A stretch of DNA of 64,000 nt from Streptomyces inusitatus (GCF_014651115.1 NZ_BMWG01000003.1:377064-441063), one strand, 5' to 3'; positions 44,530 to 53,611 are shown, numbered from the stretch's first letter. Numbers and translations: made by a program. The notes: generated by a model from the sequence alone, not told the origin.

Positions 44530-45072
44530 ATGCCCAGTGACCGCCTCATGCCCATCCACAGTCCCGAGTTCCAGGCCATGGCCGAGAGGGTCCTGCGGGT
44601 CACAGAGCTGACCTCCCGGCTGAATGTCCTGCCTTTCGAGGACGAAGCGGGCAAGGCGGAACTGTTTGAACGGATCCTCGGCAGACCGCTGCTGCCGAGA
44701 GTCACGATCTATCCGCCCTTCTACACGGACCACGGACTCAACCTCGATCTGGCCGAGCGCGTCTTCATCAACCAGAACTGCACGTTCCTGGACTATGCGG
44801 GCATCCGGCTCGGCGAGCGGGTGATGGTCGGCCCGAAGGTCACGTTCATCACCGGCGGCCACCCGGTTGATCCCGAGGAGCGGCGGCTGTATCTCACCGG
44901 TGCGCCGATCGATGTGGCGGAGAATGTGTGGATCGGCGCCGGTGCCACCATCCTGCCCGGCGTCAGCATCGGACGTGACGCTGTGATCGCCGCAGGTGCG
45001 GTGGTGGCCGATGACGTTCCGCCGGCGAGCCTGGTGACCGGCGGCAAGGCGACCGTGAAACGGGAGTGGTGA
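44530..45072 (+). CDS. Sugar O-acetyltransferase (maltose acetyltransferase/NodL-like)
   Basis: 180 residues. The left-handed beta-helix hexapeptide pattern includes FINQNCTFLDYAGIRLGERVMVGP, the catalytic-His region ITGGHPVD, and IWIGAGATILPGVSIG-like repeats (VWIGAGATILPGVSIG). The family transfers acetyl from acetyl-CoA to sugar hydroxyls. It is the last gene of the AHCY-NUDIX-HAD cluster and is followed by a strong hairpin. The overall cluster suggests modification of a nucleoside- or sugar-linked small molecule. Confidence 0.86.
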   Translation: MPSDRLMPIHSPEFQAMAERVLRVTELTSRLNVLPFEDEAGKAELFERILGRPLLPRVTIYPPFYTDHGLNLDLAERVFINQNCTFLDYAGIRLGERVMVGPKVTFITGGHPVDPEERRLYLTGAPIDVAENVWIGAGATILPGVSIGRDAVIAAGAVVADDVPPASLVTGGKATVKREW

Positions 45073-45084
45073 CGGTCAACTCCG

Positions 45085-45116
45085 CCGCCCGCACCGGTGG
45101 GCACCGGTGCGGGCGG
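45085..45116. terminator. Long perfect hairpin between acetyltransferase and cold-shock genes
   Basis: CCGCCCGCACCGGTG (45085-45099) is fully complementary to CACCGGTGCGGGCGG (45102-45116). It lies between convergent stops and probably terminates both. Confidence 0.8.
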
Positions 45117-45127
45117 GGCGTGGAGTG

Positions 45128-45340
45128 CTAGCCCGCTACCTGGACCTTGTCGGCCTGGAGGCCCTTCTGTCCCTGGACCGCCTCGAAGGTCACTTTCTGG
45201 CCCTCCTTGAGGGACTTGAAGCCGTTGCCCTCGATCGCCCGGAAGTGGACGAACAGATCGGCTCCGGACTCGGGGGTGATGAAGCCGTACCCCTTCTCAT
45301 CGTTGAACCACTTCACAGTGCCGTTCTGGCGCTCGGCCAT
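45128..45340 (-). CDS. Cold-shock domain protein (CspA family)
   Basis: 70 residues, full family length. It carries RNP1 KGYGFITP and RNP2 LFVHFRAI, with the N-terminal [12 protein letters not shown]. It is a single-strand nucleic-acid chaperone. GGGGGAAG lies upstream of the ATG. The second RNP motif reads VHFRAI rather than the common VHFSAI. Unrelated to its neighbours. Confidence 0.92.
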   Translation of the reverse strand: MAERQNGTVKWFNDEKGYGFITPESGADLFVHFRAIEGNGFKSLKEGQKVTFEAVQGQKGLQADKVQVAG

Positions 45341-45477
45341 GTCTTCCCCCAGCTCATCAACAGGTGGTCAATCGTCTTCGGCGCGAAGGCCGCCAACGAT
45401 CATGACATGTGGCACTCCGTACGCCTGGGAACATCCCGGAACTTCACCCCTTCCTGACTCCGCTCCCGGCCAGTAAC

Positions 45478-45492
45478 CTGACTGAGCGTCAG
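45478..45492. promoter_or_regulatory. Palindromic operator site e
   Basis: CTGACTGAGCGTCAG, 32 nt upstream of the ADP-forming acyl-CoA synthetase start. Confidence 0.62.
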
Positions 45493-45524
45493 CTATTTGC
45501 ACCGAGCAGGAGCGGGGCTCAGCG

Positions 45525-47765
45525 ATGCTTGGATCCACTCACGGCACCCTCACCTCCGGCCTCCGCGCACGTGTCGTCGCCTGCGGAGTCGATCCCCGCG
45601 ACGCGGTCCGCGACGCCGTGTCGGCGACCGCGAGCGACGGTGATCTGGATGTCAGCGGACGGCCGCTGTACGCGCCGGTGCCCGATCTGGACCGGTTGTT
45701 CCGGCCCAGGGCGGTCGCGGTGGTCGGGGCGTCCGATCAGGAGGGGAGGCCGGGTGCGGGGATCACTCGGCGGCTGATCGGGTGGGCCGAGCGGGTGGGG
45801 GCGCGGGTGCACCCGGTGCATCCGGGGCGGGAGAGGGTGTACGGGCTGCGGTGTGTGGGCTCGGTGGGGGAGCTGGGGGAGCTGCCGGAGCCGGTGGATC
45901 TGGCGGTGCTGCTGGTACGGGATCCGCTTCCGCTGGTCGGGGAGTTGGGGGAGGCGGGGATCGGGTTCGCGGTGGCGTTCGCGTCGGGGTACGCGGAGAC
46001 GGGGGCGGAGGGGGCGCGGGCGCAGGAGCGGCTGGCGGAGGAGGCGCGGCGGGCCGGGGTGAGGCTGTTGGGGCCGAATACGAATCTGAATGCCTTCGAG
46101 GCGTTCCGGGAGGATCTGCCGGGGCCGGCGATCGCGCTGATCACGCAGTCGGGGCACCAGGGAAGGCCGGTCTTCACCCTTCAGGAGCTGGGGGTGCGGC
46201 TGTCTCACTGGGCGCCCACGGGCAATGAGGCGGATCTGGAGACGGCCGATTTCATCTCGTACTTCTGTGAGCGGCCCGAGGTGGGGGCCATCGCCTGTTA
46301 CGTCGAGGGGCTCAAGGACGGACGCGCGTTTCTGCTCGCCGCCGACCGCGCGGCACGGCGCGGGGTGCCGGTGGTCGCCGTGAAGGTGGGGCGGACGGAG
46401 GCGGGTGCGCGGACGGTGGCCTCGCACACCGGGAAGCTGACCGGGGCGGACCGGGTGGTGGACGCGGCGATGCGACAGTACGGGGTGATCCGGGTCGATG
46501 GTCTGGATGAGCTTCAGGACACCTCGGCGCTGCTGGCGCGGGCGCGGGAGCCGGTCGCGGACGGGGTGGTCGTGTACTCGATCTCGGGTGGCACGGGGGC
46601 GCACTTCGCCGATCTCGCCACCGCCGCCGGGCTGCGGCTGCCGACGCTCTCCCCGGCGAGGCAGCGCGAACTCCACCAGTGGATCCCGGAGTACCTCAGT
46701 GTCGCCAACCCGGTGGACAACGGCGGGCATCCGGTCGGCGACTGGCGCGGACGGAAGATCATCGACTCGATTCTGGCGGACCCGGCGGTCGGGGTGCTGA
46801 TCTGTCCGATCACGGGGCCCTTCCCGCCGCTGAGCGACCGGCTCGCGAAGGATCTGGTGGCCGCCGCCGAGGCGACCGAGAAGCTGGTGTGCGTGGTGTG
46901 GGGGTCGCCGGTGGGCACGGAGGCGGCGTACCGGCAGACGCTGCTGGGCTCCTCGCGGGTCGCCACCTTCCGTACCTTCGGCAACTGCATCACCGCTGTA
47001 CGCGCCCATCTCGACCACCACCGCTTCACCAGCGGCTACCGCTCGCCCTTCGACGAGGCCCCGCGCGTCCCCTCGCCCTCCGCGCGCAAGGCGCGGGAGC
47101 TGCTGAGCCCCGGCCGGCGGCTGAGCGAGCACGCGGCGAAGCAACTGCTGCGGGCGTACGGGATCCGGGTGCCGCGCGAGCAGTTGGTGACCAGCGCGGC
47201 GGCGGCGGTCAGGGCCGCCGCGCTGATCGGGTACCCGGTGGTGATGAAGGCGTCCGGGGACCGGCTCGCGCACAAGTCGGAGCTGGGGCTGGTCGCGGTC
47301 GGGCTGACCTCCGCCAGTCAGGTGCGGGAGGTCTACCGGGAGCTGACCGAGATCGCGCGCCTGGAGGACATCGAGCTGGACGGGGTGCTGGTCTGCCAGC
47401 TGGTGGACCGGGGGGTCGAGATGGTCGTGGGCGTCTCCCAGGACGCGCTGTTCGGGCCGACCGTGACGGTGGGGCTCGGCGGGGTGCTGGTGGAGGTGCT
47501 TCAGGACACGGCGGTACGAGTCCCTCCGTTCGGCGAGGACCAGGCGCGGGCGATGCTCGGGGAGCTGCGGGGGCGGGCGCTGCTGGAGGGGGTGCGGGGC
47601 GGTCCGCCGATGGATGTGGACGCGCTGGTGGAGGTCGTGCTGCGGGTGCAGCGGATGGCGCTGGAGCTGGGGGACGGCCTGGCGGAGCTGGAGATCAATC
47701 CGCTGGTGGTGCTGGAGCGCGGCCAGGGGGCGGTGGCGCTGGACGCGCTCGCGGTGTGCCGATGA
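45525..47765 (+). CDS. Acetate--CoA ligase family protein (ADP/NDP-forming acyl-CoA synthetase)
   Basis: 746 residues. The order is CoA-binding domain (LFRPRAVAVVGASDQEG), succinyl-CoA-ligase-like domains with the phospho-His motif VASHTGKLTGADRVVDAA, and a C-terminal ATP-grasp domain (ARELLSPGRRLSEHAAKQLLRAYGI, PVVMKASGDRLAHKSELG, ELEINPLVV). It makes an acyl-CoA reversibly with ATP, a second route for activating the pathway's acids or recovering energy from its products. Overlaps the crotonase start (ATGA). Part of the CTGAC-palindrome set. Confidence 0.88.
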   Translation: MLGSTHGTLTSGLRARVVACGVDPRDAVRDAVSATASDGDLDVSGRPLYAPVPDLDRLFRPRAVAVVGASDQEGRPGAGITRRLIGWAERVGARVHPVHPGRERVYGLRCVGSVGELGELPEPVDLAVLLVRDPLPLVGELGEAGIGFAVAFASGYAETGAEGARAQERLAEEARRAGVRLLGPNTNLNAFEAFREDLPGPAIALITQSGHQGRPVFTLQELGVRLSHWAPTGNEADLETADFISYFCERPEVGAIACYVEGLKDGRAFLLAADRAARRGVPVVAVKVGRTEAGARTVASHTGKLTGADRVVDAAMRQYGVIRVDGLDELQDTSALLARAREPVADGVVVYSISGGTGAHFADLATAAGLRLPTLSPARQRELHQWIPEYLSVANPVDNGGHPVGDWRGRKIIDSILADPAVGVLICPITGPFPPLSDRLAKDLVAAAEATEKLVCVVWGSPVGTEAAYRQTLLGSSRVATFRTFGNCITAVRAHLDHHRFTSGYRSPFDEAPRVPSPSARKARELLSPGRRLSEHAAKQLLRAYGIRVPREQLVTSAAAAVRAAALIGYPVVMKASGDRLAHKSELGLVAVGLTSASQVREVYRELTEIARLEDIELDGVLVCQLVDRGVEMVVGVSQDALFGPTVTVGLGGVLVEVLQDTAVRVPPFGEDQARAMLGELRGRALLEGVRGGPPMDVDALVEVVLRVQRMALELGDGLAELEINPLVVLERGQGAVALDALAVCR

Positions 47766-48586
47766 GCGGGACCGGAGCCAGGGACAGGGACGGGTACGGG
47801 GACGAGGTGCTGGACCGGGTCGGCGGCGGGGTTCTGTGGATCACCCTCAACCGGCCGGAGGTGATGAACGCGGTGACGTGGGAGCAGCGCGAGCGGATCG
47901 TCGCGCTGCTCGACGGCGCCGGTGCCGATCCGGCGGTACGGGCCGTGGTGATCACCGCCTCCGGGCGGGGTTTCTGCGCGGGCGCGGATCTGCGCGGCTC
48001 CGCCGGGCCGAAAGCACAGCGGGAGACGGGCGAGGTGGCCCGGACGGTCCGGCGCGGGGCGCAGCGGCTGATCGCCGCCGTGCTGGAGTGCGAGAAGCCG
48101 GTGATCGCGGCGGTCAACGGCACGGCGGCGGGCATCGGCGCGCATCTCGCGCTCGCCTGCGATCTGGTGCTGGCGGCGGAAGGGGCCCGGTTCATCGAGG
48201 TGTTCGTCCGGCGCGGGCTGGTCCCGGACGGCGGCGGGGCGTATCTGCTGCCCCGGCTGATCGGGCCCGCGCGGGCCAAGGAGCTGATGTTCTTCGGGGA
48301 CTCGCTCACGGCCGCCGAGGCCGAGCGGATCGGGCTGGTCAACCGGGTGGTGGCGGACGGCGAGCTGGAGCGGACGGCCCGGGAGTGGGCCGAGCGGCTG
48401 GCCCGGGGGCCGACGCGGGCGCTGGCGCTGACCAAGCAGTTGGTCAACGCCTCGCTGGAGTCGGACCGTGCGACGGCCTTCGCGGCGGAGGCGGCGGCGC
48501 AGGAGATCAATATGTCGACGCGGGACGCGCGGGAGGGCGTGGCGAGCTTTGTGGAGCGGCGCAGCCCCTCGTTCGAGGGCCGCTGA
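47762..48586 (+). CDS. Enoyl-CoA hydratase/isomerase family protein
   Basis: 274 residues from the ATG at 47762 (ATGA overlap). It shows the crotonase features LNRPEVMNAVT, ASGRGFCAGADLRG, AAVNGTAAGIGAHLALACD and GLVPDGGGAYLLPRLIG. An Asp occupies the catalytic acid position in the VPDGGG segment, as in PaaG-type isomerases, so isomerase activity is as likely as hydration. Encoded in one operon with the acyl-CoA synthetase. Confidence 0.88.
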   Translation: MSGTGARDRDGYGDEVLDRVGGGVLWITLNRPEVMNAVTWEQRERIVALLDGAGADPAVRAVVITASGRGFCAGADLRGSAGPKAQRETGEVARTVRRGAQRLIAAVLECEKPVIAAVNGTAAGIGAHLALACDLVLAAEGARFIEVFVRRGLVPDGGGAYLLPRLIGPARAKELMFFGDSLTAAEAERIGLVNRVVADGELERTAREWAERLARGPTRALALTKQLVNASLESDRATAFAAEAAAQEINMSTRDAREGVASFVERRSPSFEGR

Positions 48587-48600
48587 TCCGAAGCCGTGGT

Positions 48601-49509
48601 TCAGGGCGTACGGGGAAGGAAGATCCGTACATCGCCGACGTCGGGGTCTCCGACGAGCACGGAGAGTTCGGGCCGGGAGTCGGTGCCCGCGATCAGCCAG
48701 AACTGCTCGTCGCCGCAGCCGGTCACCCGGACGGCGTCGCGGTACCCGTACTCCTCTTCGTCGATCGACCAGTCCCCCACCCCCTGACAGCCCTCGCCCT
48801 CGGGTCCCATCGGCGCGTCGATCAGGGCTGCGCCGCCGTCCGCGTCGAGCTGGATCAGGGCTTCGTCCGGGCCCTCCCACTCCCCGGCCAGCCGGCCGGC
48901 GGTGAGCTGGGGCGGCTCGTACTCCTCGATCACCCCGCCCATGGTGGCGAGGGCCAGCGCTCCGACCGTCGCGGGCACCAGCAGGACGGTCGCGCCGAAG
49001 GCGTGGAACCAGATGCCCAGCCGGGTGTACGGGGTCTCCCGCGCGGCTTCGGCGCGGCGGTAGCGGGCCATGGCGAGCAGCGGCGGTACGGTCCCGGCGG
49101 TGAGCCAGGCCCAGGCCGTGAGGTATCCGGCGCCGAGCAGGGCGAGCGGTACGGCCCAGAGCGCGGCGAAGGCGGCGGCGAAGGCGGTGAAGGCGGCGGG
49201 GAGGAGCAGCGTCCGGCGCGGTGACGGCCCGCCCGCGCGGCGTACGGCCCAGGCGGCGACCTTGTGCACGGGCACCGGGAGGGCGATGGCGAAGAGCAGC
49301 CCGGCGACGGGCACGATCAGCGGGGCGGCCACCAGCAGACAGAGGAAGCCGAACGCGGACGGCGGCACTCCGTAGTCGTCCTCGGTGACCGTCTCCACGA
49401 TGAAGTACGCGGTGAGGGCGACGGCGAGCTGCACGGCGCTCGCGCCCGCCCCCACGGCGACATCCCTCGGTTCCCAGCGCCAGGGCCGGGAAACTCCCAT
49501 TCGTCCCAT
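48601..49509 (-). CDS. Multi-pass membrane protein of unknown function
   Basis: 302 residues from the ATG at 49509; an in-frame ATG at 49500 is an alternative. About five hydrophobic segments occupy the N-terminal two thirds (for example ASAVQLAVALTAYFIV and FGFLCLLVAAPLIVPVAG). The soluble C-terminus (LAGEWEGPDEALIQLDADG, GCGDEQFWLIAG) looks lipocalin- or META-like. No known family recognised. Divergent from the flavin reductase gene. Confidence 0.78.
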   Translation of the reverse strand: MGRMGVSRPWRWEPRDVAVGAGASAVQLAVALTAYFIVETVTEDDYGVPPSAFGFLCLLVAAPLIVPVAGLLFAIALPVPVHKVAAWAVRRAGGPSPRRTLLLPAAFTAFAAAFAALWAVPLALLGAGYLTAWAWLTAGTVPPLLAMARYRRAEAARETPYTRLGIWFHAFGATVLLVPATVGALALATMGGVIEEYEPPQLTAGRLAGEWEGPDEALIQLDADGGAALIDAPMGPEGEGCQGVGDWSIDEEEYGYRDAVRVTGCGDEQFWLIAGTDSRPELSVLVGDPDVGDVRIFLPRTP

Positions 49510-49560
49510 GTGACCGACCGTACGCCCGGGGCTTTTCCGCGCTGTCGCCAGGGTTCTCAT

Positions 49561-49575
49561 CTGACGATCCGTCAG
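49561..49575. promoter_or_regulatory. Palindromic operator site f
   Basis: CTGACGATCCGTCAG, 16 nt upstream of the flavin reductase start, in the divergent region with the membrane protein gene. Confidence 0.66.
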
Positions 49576-49591
49576 TTTCAATGGAGTGGTG

Positions 49592-50227
49592 ATGGGACAC
49601 GCGGCCATGGCCGCCACCGCCGTCAGGTGCCTCAAAGCGCTCGGGGCATCCGGAGCATCCGGAGCATCCAGGGCGCCCATACCGCCCGTACCGCCCGGGG
49701 CCGACCGACGGCCCCCGGTCTCCCCGGCGGAGGTGCGGCGGGTGCTCGGGAACTTCCCCAGCGGGGTCGCCGTCATCGCCGCCCGCGACGAGGAGGGCCC
49801 GGCCGGGTTCGCCTGCCAGTCGTTCTCGTCGCTGTCGCTCGATCCGCCGCTGGTGCTCTTCCTGGTCGGCCGCGCCTCGGCAAGCTGGCCCCGGATCGCC
49901 CGCGCCGGGGCGTTCTGCGCCACCGTGCTGGGCGGGGAACAGGGCGGGCTGTGCCGGGCGTTCGCGGTCAGCGGGGCGGACAAGTTCGCCGGGGTGGCGC
50001 ACACCCCCGCGCCGGTCACCGGCTCGCCGCTGCTCGCGGGCGGCACCGCCTGGGCGGACTGCGTGATCCGGGCGGTGCACACCGGCGGCGACCATCTGAT
50101 CGTGGTGGGCCGGATCGAGGCGCTCGGCACCACGGGCGACGGCGAGCCGCTCGTCTTCCACCGGGGGCGGTTCCGCGAACTCAGAGCGCCGGAAGGTCCG
50201 GGCTCGGGCTCCGCGCGGGCCGGGTGA
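49592..50227 (+). CDS. Flavin reductase family protein (HsaB-like)
   Basis: 211 residues from the ATG at 49592, with GGAG 5 nt upstream. After a low-complexity leader (GASGASGAS, from 9-bp repeats) comes the split-barrel core VRRVLGNFPSGVAVIAA, GFACQSFSSLSLDPPLVLF, DKFAG and GGDHLIVVGRIEAL. This is the pattern of flavin reductases such as HsaB that feed FMNH2 to a two-component monooxygenase. The monooxygenase partner is not in this window. The 3' end overlaps the convergent MFS gene by 47 bp. Confidence 0.85.
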   Translation: MGHAAMAATAVRCLKALGASGASGASRAPIPPVPPGADRRPPVSPAEVRRVLGNFPSGVAVIAARDEEGPAGFACQSFSSLSLDPPLVLFLVGRASASWPRIARAGAFCATVLGGEQGGLCRAFAVSGADKFAGVAHTPAPVTGSPLLAGGTAWADCVIRAVHTGGDHLIVVGRIEALGTTGDGEPLVFHRGRFRELRAPEGPGSGSARAG

Positions 50228-51497
50228 TCACCAGGGCCATCAGCGCGGCCATCGCGCAGAGACCCCCGGAGGCGTACCAGACCACGTCGTACGAGCCGAA
50301 GGCGTCGCGCGCCACCCCGCCCGCGAAGGCCACCACCGCCGCGCCCACCTGGTGCGAGGCGAGGACCCAGCCGAAGACGATCGCGCTGTCCTCGCCGTAG
50401 TGCTCACGGCACAGGGCGATGGTCGGCGGGACGGTCGCCACCCAGTCGAGGCCGTAGAAGACGATGAAGAAGACCATGGGCAGCTCGACGGAGGGGGCCA
50501 GCAGCATCGGCAGGAAGAGCAGGCTCACCCCGCGCAGCGCGTAGTAGACCGCCAGCAGCCTGCGGGCGTCGAAGCGGTCGGTGAACCAGCCGGAGGCGAT
50601 GGTGCCGATGACATCGAAGACGCCGACGACGGCGAGCAGCGAGGCGGCGGCCGTGATCGGCATGCCGTGGTCGTGGGCGGCGGGCACGAAGTGGGTCTTC
50701 ACCAGGCCGTTGGTGGTCGCTCCGCAGATCGCGAAGGTGCCGGCCAGCAGCCAGAACGGGCCGGTGCGCACGGCCTTGAGGAGCACCGCGACGGTGCGGC
50801 GGGCCGCGCCGGGGACCGGCGGGGGCTTGGGGGTGAAGACCTCGGCCCCGTACGCCGTGGTGCCCGTGTCGGCGGGGTGGTCGCGCAGCAGCAGCCAGAC
50901 GAAGGGGACGACGGCGAGCGCGGAGAGGGCGACGGTGATGGCGGCGGGCCGCCAGCCGTGGTGCTCCACCAGCCAGGAGAGCAGCGGCAGAAAGATGAGC
51001 TGGCCGGAGGCCCCGGCGGCGGTGAGAATGCCGGTGACCAGGCCGCGCCGCTTGACGAACCAGCGGTTGGTGACGGTCGCGGCGAAGGCGAGCGCCATCG
51101 AGCCGCTGCCGAGGCCGACCAGAACACCCCAGTACAGCACCATCTGCCAGGGCTCGGTCATGACCACGGTGAGCGCCGAGCCGGTCGCGATGACGGTGAG
51201 GGCGACGGCGACGACCCGGCGGATGCCGTAGCGGTCCATCAGGGCGGCGGCGAAGGGGGCGGTCAGCCCGTACAGCGCGAGATTGACCGAGACGGCGAAG
51301 CCGATGCTGCCGCGCGACCAGTCGAACTCCTCGTGGAGGGGCTCGATCAGCAGCCCCGGCAGGGAGGCGAATCCGGCGGCTCCGATGATCGTCACAAAGG
51401 CGACGGCGGCGACGGACCAGGCGCGGTGCACGGTGAAGCGGCGGGCGGGCGGATCGGGGGCGAGGGGAACGGGTTCGGCTTGGCGTGTCTCGGTCAC
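50181..51497 (-). CDS. MFS transporter
   Basis: 438 residues from the GTG at 51497 (an ATG at 51530 is possible). Twelve hydrophobic segments form an oxalate/monocarboxylate-porter-like MFS protein (FVTIIGAAGFASLPGLLIEPL, loop MDRYGIRRVV, NRWFVKRRGLVTGI). The long central loop is rich in Pro. It could import the catabolic substrate, but it has no copy of the shared operator and stands divergent from a GlxA-type regulator. Confidence 0.86.
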   Translation of the reverse strand: MTETRQAEPVPLAPDPPARRFTVHRAWSVAAVAFVTIIGAAGFASLPGLLIEPLHEEFDWSRGSIGFAVSVNLALYGLTAPFAAALMDRYGIRRVVAVALTVIATGSALTVVMTEPWQMVLYWGVLVGLGSGSMALAFAATVTNRWFVKRRGLVTGILTAAGASGQLIFLPLLSWLVEHHGWRPAAITVALSALAVVPFVWLLLRDHPADTGTTAYGAEVFTPKPPPVPGAARRTVAVLLKAVRTGPFWLLAGTFAICGATTNGLVKTHFVPAAHDHGMPITAAASLLAVVGVFDVIGTIASGWFTDRFDARRLLAVYYALRGVSLLFLPMLLAPSVELPMVFFIVFYGLDWVATVPPTIALCREHYGEDSAIVFGWVLASHQVGAAVVAFAGGVARDAFGSYDVVWYASGGLCAMAALMALVITRPARSPSPDLPAL

Positions 51498-51556
51498 GGA
51501 TCCAGCTTCCGGCGCACGGCCCACCGCCATCGACTGGCCCGGAGGACACCTTCCGT

Positions 51557-51562
51557 TAGAAT
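51557..51562 (+). promoter_or_regulatory. Probable -10 hexamer of a leaderless regulator gene
   Basis: TAGAAT lies 6 nt before the ATG at 51569. No SD precedes that start, so transcription beginning at the A of the start codon is likely. Confidence 0.4.
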
Positions 51563-51568
51563 CGGGCC

Positions 51569-52561
51569 ATGGCCGCTTCCCCGCCGCACCGCGTCGTCGT
51601 CCTGGCGCTCCCCGGGGTGATCCCCTTCGAGCTGTCCATTCCGCACCGCATCTTCGGCCGGGCGCTCTCCCCCGCCGGAGACCCGCTCTACACGGTCACC
51701 ACCTGCACCGCCGTCCCCGGACCGGTCGCCACCGAGGCCGACTTCGAGGTGTGTGTGGCGCACGGCCCCGAGGCGCTGGCCGAGGCGGACACGGTGATCG
51801 TCCCGGCCGCGCACCGGACACCCGCCCTCACCGAGGACGGCCGGCTCCCGGAGGAGCTGGCCGAGATCTTCGCGCACATCCGGCCGGGGACCCGGATGGC
51901 GTCCATCTGCACGGGCGGCTTCTTCCTCGCGGCCGCAGGCTTCCTCGACGACCGTCCCGCGACGACCCACTGGAGCGCGGTCGACCGCTTCCAGCGGCTC
52001 TTCCCCTCGGTCCGCGTCGATCCGGACGTGCTGTACGTGGACGACGGCGATGTGCTGACCTCGGCGGGCGTCGCGGCCGGGATCGACCTCTGCGTCCACA
52101 TGGTCCGCCGCGACCACGGCTCGGCCGTCGCCAACGACGTGGCCCGGCGCAGCGTCGTACCGCCGCACCGCGACGGCGGCCAGGCGCAGTACATCCGGCG
52201 GCCGGTCCCCGAGCCGCAGTTCGCGACCACCTCCACCGCGCGCGGCTGGGCGATGGGGCGGCTGCACGAGCCGATCCAGCTACGGGATCTGGCGGAGCGG
52301 GAGTCGATGAGCGTACGGACGTTCACCCGCCGCTTCCGCGAGGAGGTGGGGGTGAGCCCCGGGCAGTGGCTCACCCATCAGCGGGTGGAGCGCGCCCGTC
52401 AGCTGCTGGAGTCGACGGAGCTGTCGGTGGACCAGGTGGCGCGGGACGCCGGGTTCCGCACGGCCCAGTCGATGCGGCAGCACCTCCAGTCGGCGCTGGG
52501 GGTGGCTCCCACGGTCTACCGGCGCACCTTCCGGGCCGGCTCACCGGCCTCTGAGAACTAG
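51569..52561 (+). CDS. GlxA family (DJ-1/PfpI plus AraC) transcriptional regulator
   Basis: 330 residues. The N-terminal DJ-1/PfpI-like domain contains the nucleophile-elbow ASICTGGFFLAAAG, and the C-terminal AraC domain has IQLRDLAERESMSVRTFTRRF and VDQVARDAGFRTAQSMRQHL. These regulators sense small molecules and usually control an adjacent transporter; the MFS gene is divergent with 71 bp between. The stop codon directly abuts that of the convergent ADH gene. Confidence 0.87.
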   Translation: MAASPPHRVVVLALPGVIPFELSIPHRIFGRALSPAGDPLYTVTTCTAVPGPVATEADFEVCVAHGPEALAEADTVIVPAAHRTPALTEDGRLPEELAEIFAHIRPGTRMASICTGGFFLAAAGFLDDRPATTHWSAVDRFQRLFPSVRVDPDVLYVDDGDVLTSAGVAAGIDLCVHMVRRDHGSAVANDVARRSVVPPHRDGGQAQYIRRPVPEPQFATTSTARGWAMGRLHEPIQLRDLAERESMSVRTFTRRFREEVGVSPGQWLTHQRVERARQLLESTELSVDQVARDAGFRTAQSMRQHLQSALGVAPTVYRRTFRAGSPASEN

Positions 52562-53611
52562 CTAGAAGGTGAGCACCGCGCGCGTCACCCGGCCGCCCCG
52601 GGCGTCGTCCGCCGCGCGGGCGAACTCCTCCACGGGGTAGGTGCGGGTGATCAGTTCGTCCAGGAGCAGCAGACCGCGCCGGTAGAGGTCCGCGTACAGC
52701 GCGATGTCGTGCTGGGGGCGGGAGGACCCGTAACGGCAGCCCAGGATCGACTTGTCGAGGAACATGGCGGCCGGTGGGAAGGACGCCTCGGCCGAGGGCG
52801 CGGTCATGCCGAGGAGGACGGCCTGGCCGCCCCGGTCCAGGAGGTCGATCGCCTGCCGGACGAGGGCGGTGTTCCCGACGCACTCGAAGACATGGTCGGC
52901 GCCGGTCGGCAGGGTGTCCCGCACGGCCCCGGGCGAGAGGTGGAAGCCGGTCGCGCCGAAGAGCCGGGCGGCCTTCTCCTTCGCCGGGTCCACGTCGACG
53001 GCGACGATCGCGGACGCGCCCGCGAGCCGCGCGCCCTGGACCGCGTTGAGGCCGACGCCGCCCGCGCCGATGACGACGACGCTCTCGCCCCGGCCGACCC
53101 CGGCCCGGTTCAGCACCGCCCCGACGCCGGTCAGCACGGCGCACCCGAGCAGCGCGGCCGACGTCAGGGGGAGGTCCGCCGGGATGCGTACCGCCTGCAC
53201 GGCCCGGACCACCGTGCGCTCGGCGAAGGCGGAGCTGGCGGCGAACTGGTGGAGGGGCGCGCCGAGACGGTCGAAGGGCCTGCCGGGGCGGCCGATCGCG
53301 CGCCTGCACAGCGTGGGGCGGCCCCGGTCGCAGTCCGCGCAAGTGCCGCAGTTGGCGAGGGTGGAGAGCGCGACATGGTCGCCGGGCGCGACATGCGTCA
53401 CCCCCGGGCCGACGGCCGCGACCACCCCCGCGCCCTCGTGCCCCAGCACGAGGGGCACCGGGAAGGGGATGGTCCCGTCGATCACCGCGAGGTCGCTGTG
53501 GCAGAGCCCGGCGGCGGCGATGTCGACGAGGACTTCGCCCGGGCCCGGCTCCCGTACCCCCAGATCGCCGACGACCTCCGCCGTGACGCCGTCGAAGACG
53601 ACACCTCTCAT
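52562..53611 (-). CDS. Zn-dependent alcohol dehydrogenase (MDR superfamily)
   Basis: 349 residues, ATGA overlap with the ACAD gene upstream. Catalytic zinc ligands are visible in AGLCHSDLAV and LGHEGAGVV; the structural four-Cys cluster is CGTCADCDRGRPTLC. The NAD-binding motif is VVVIGAGGVGLNAVQGA. It would oxidise a hydroxylated intermediate or release an aldehyde/alcohol in the same pathway. Third gene of the SDR-ACAD-ADH operon controlled by site g. Confidence 0.88.
   Translation of the reverse strand: MRGVVFDGVTAEVVGDLGVREPGPGEVLVDIAAAGLCHSDLAVIDGTIPFPVPLVLGHEGAGVVAAVGPGVTHVAPGDHVALSTLANCGTCADCDRGRPTLCRRAIGRPGRPFDRLGAPLHQFAASSAFAERTVVRAVQAVRIPADLPLTSAALLGCAVLTGVGAVLNRAGVGRGESVVVIGAGGVGLNAVQGARLAGASAIVAVDVDPAKEKAARLFGATGFHLSPGAVRDTLPTGADHVFECVGNTALVRQAIDLLDRGGQAVLLGMTAPSAEASFPPAAMFLDKSILGCRYGSSRPQHDIALYADLYRRGLLLLDELITRTYPVEEFARAADDARGGRVTRAVLTF

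Noticed and set aside
39337..45072. Integrative element or genomic island
   Set aside because: Regulatory and remnant genes suggest exchange, but there is no integrase, transposase, tRNA or direct-repeat boundary.
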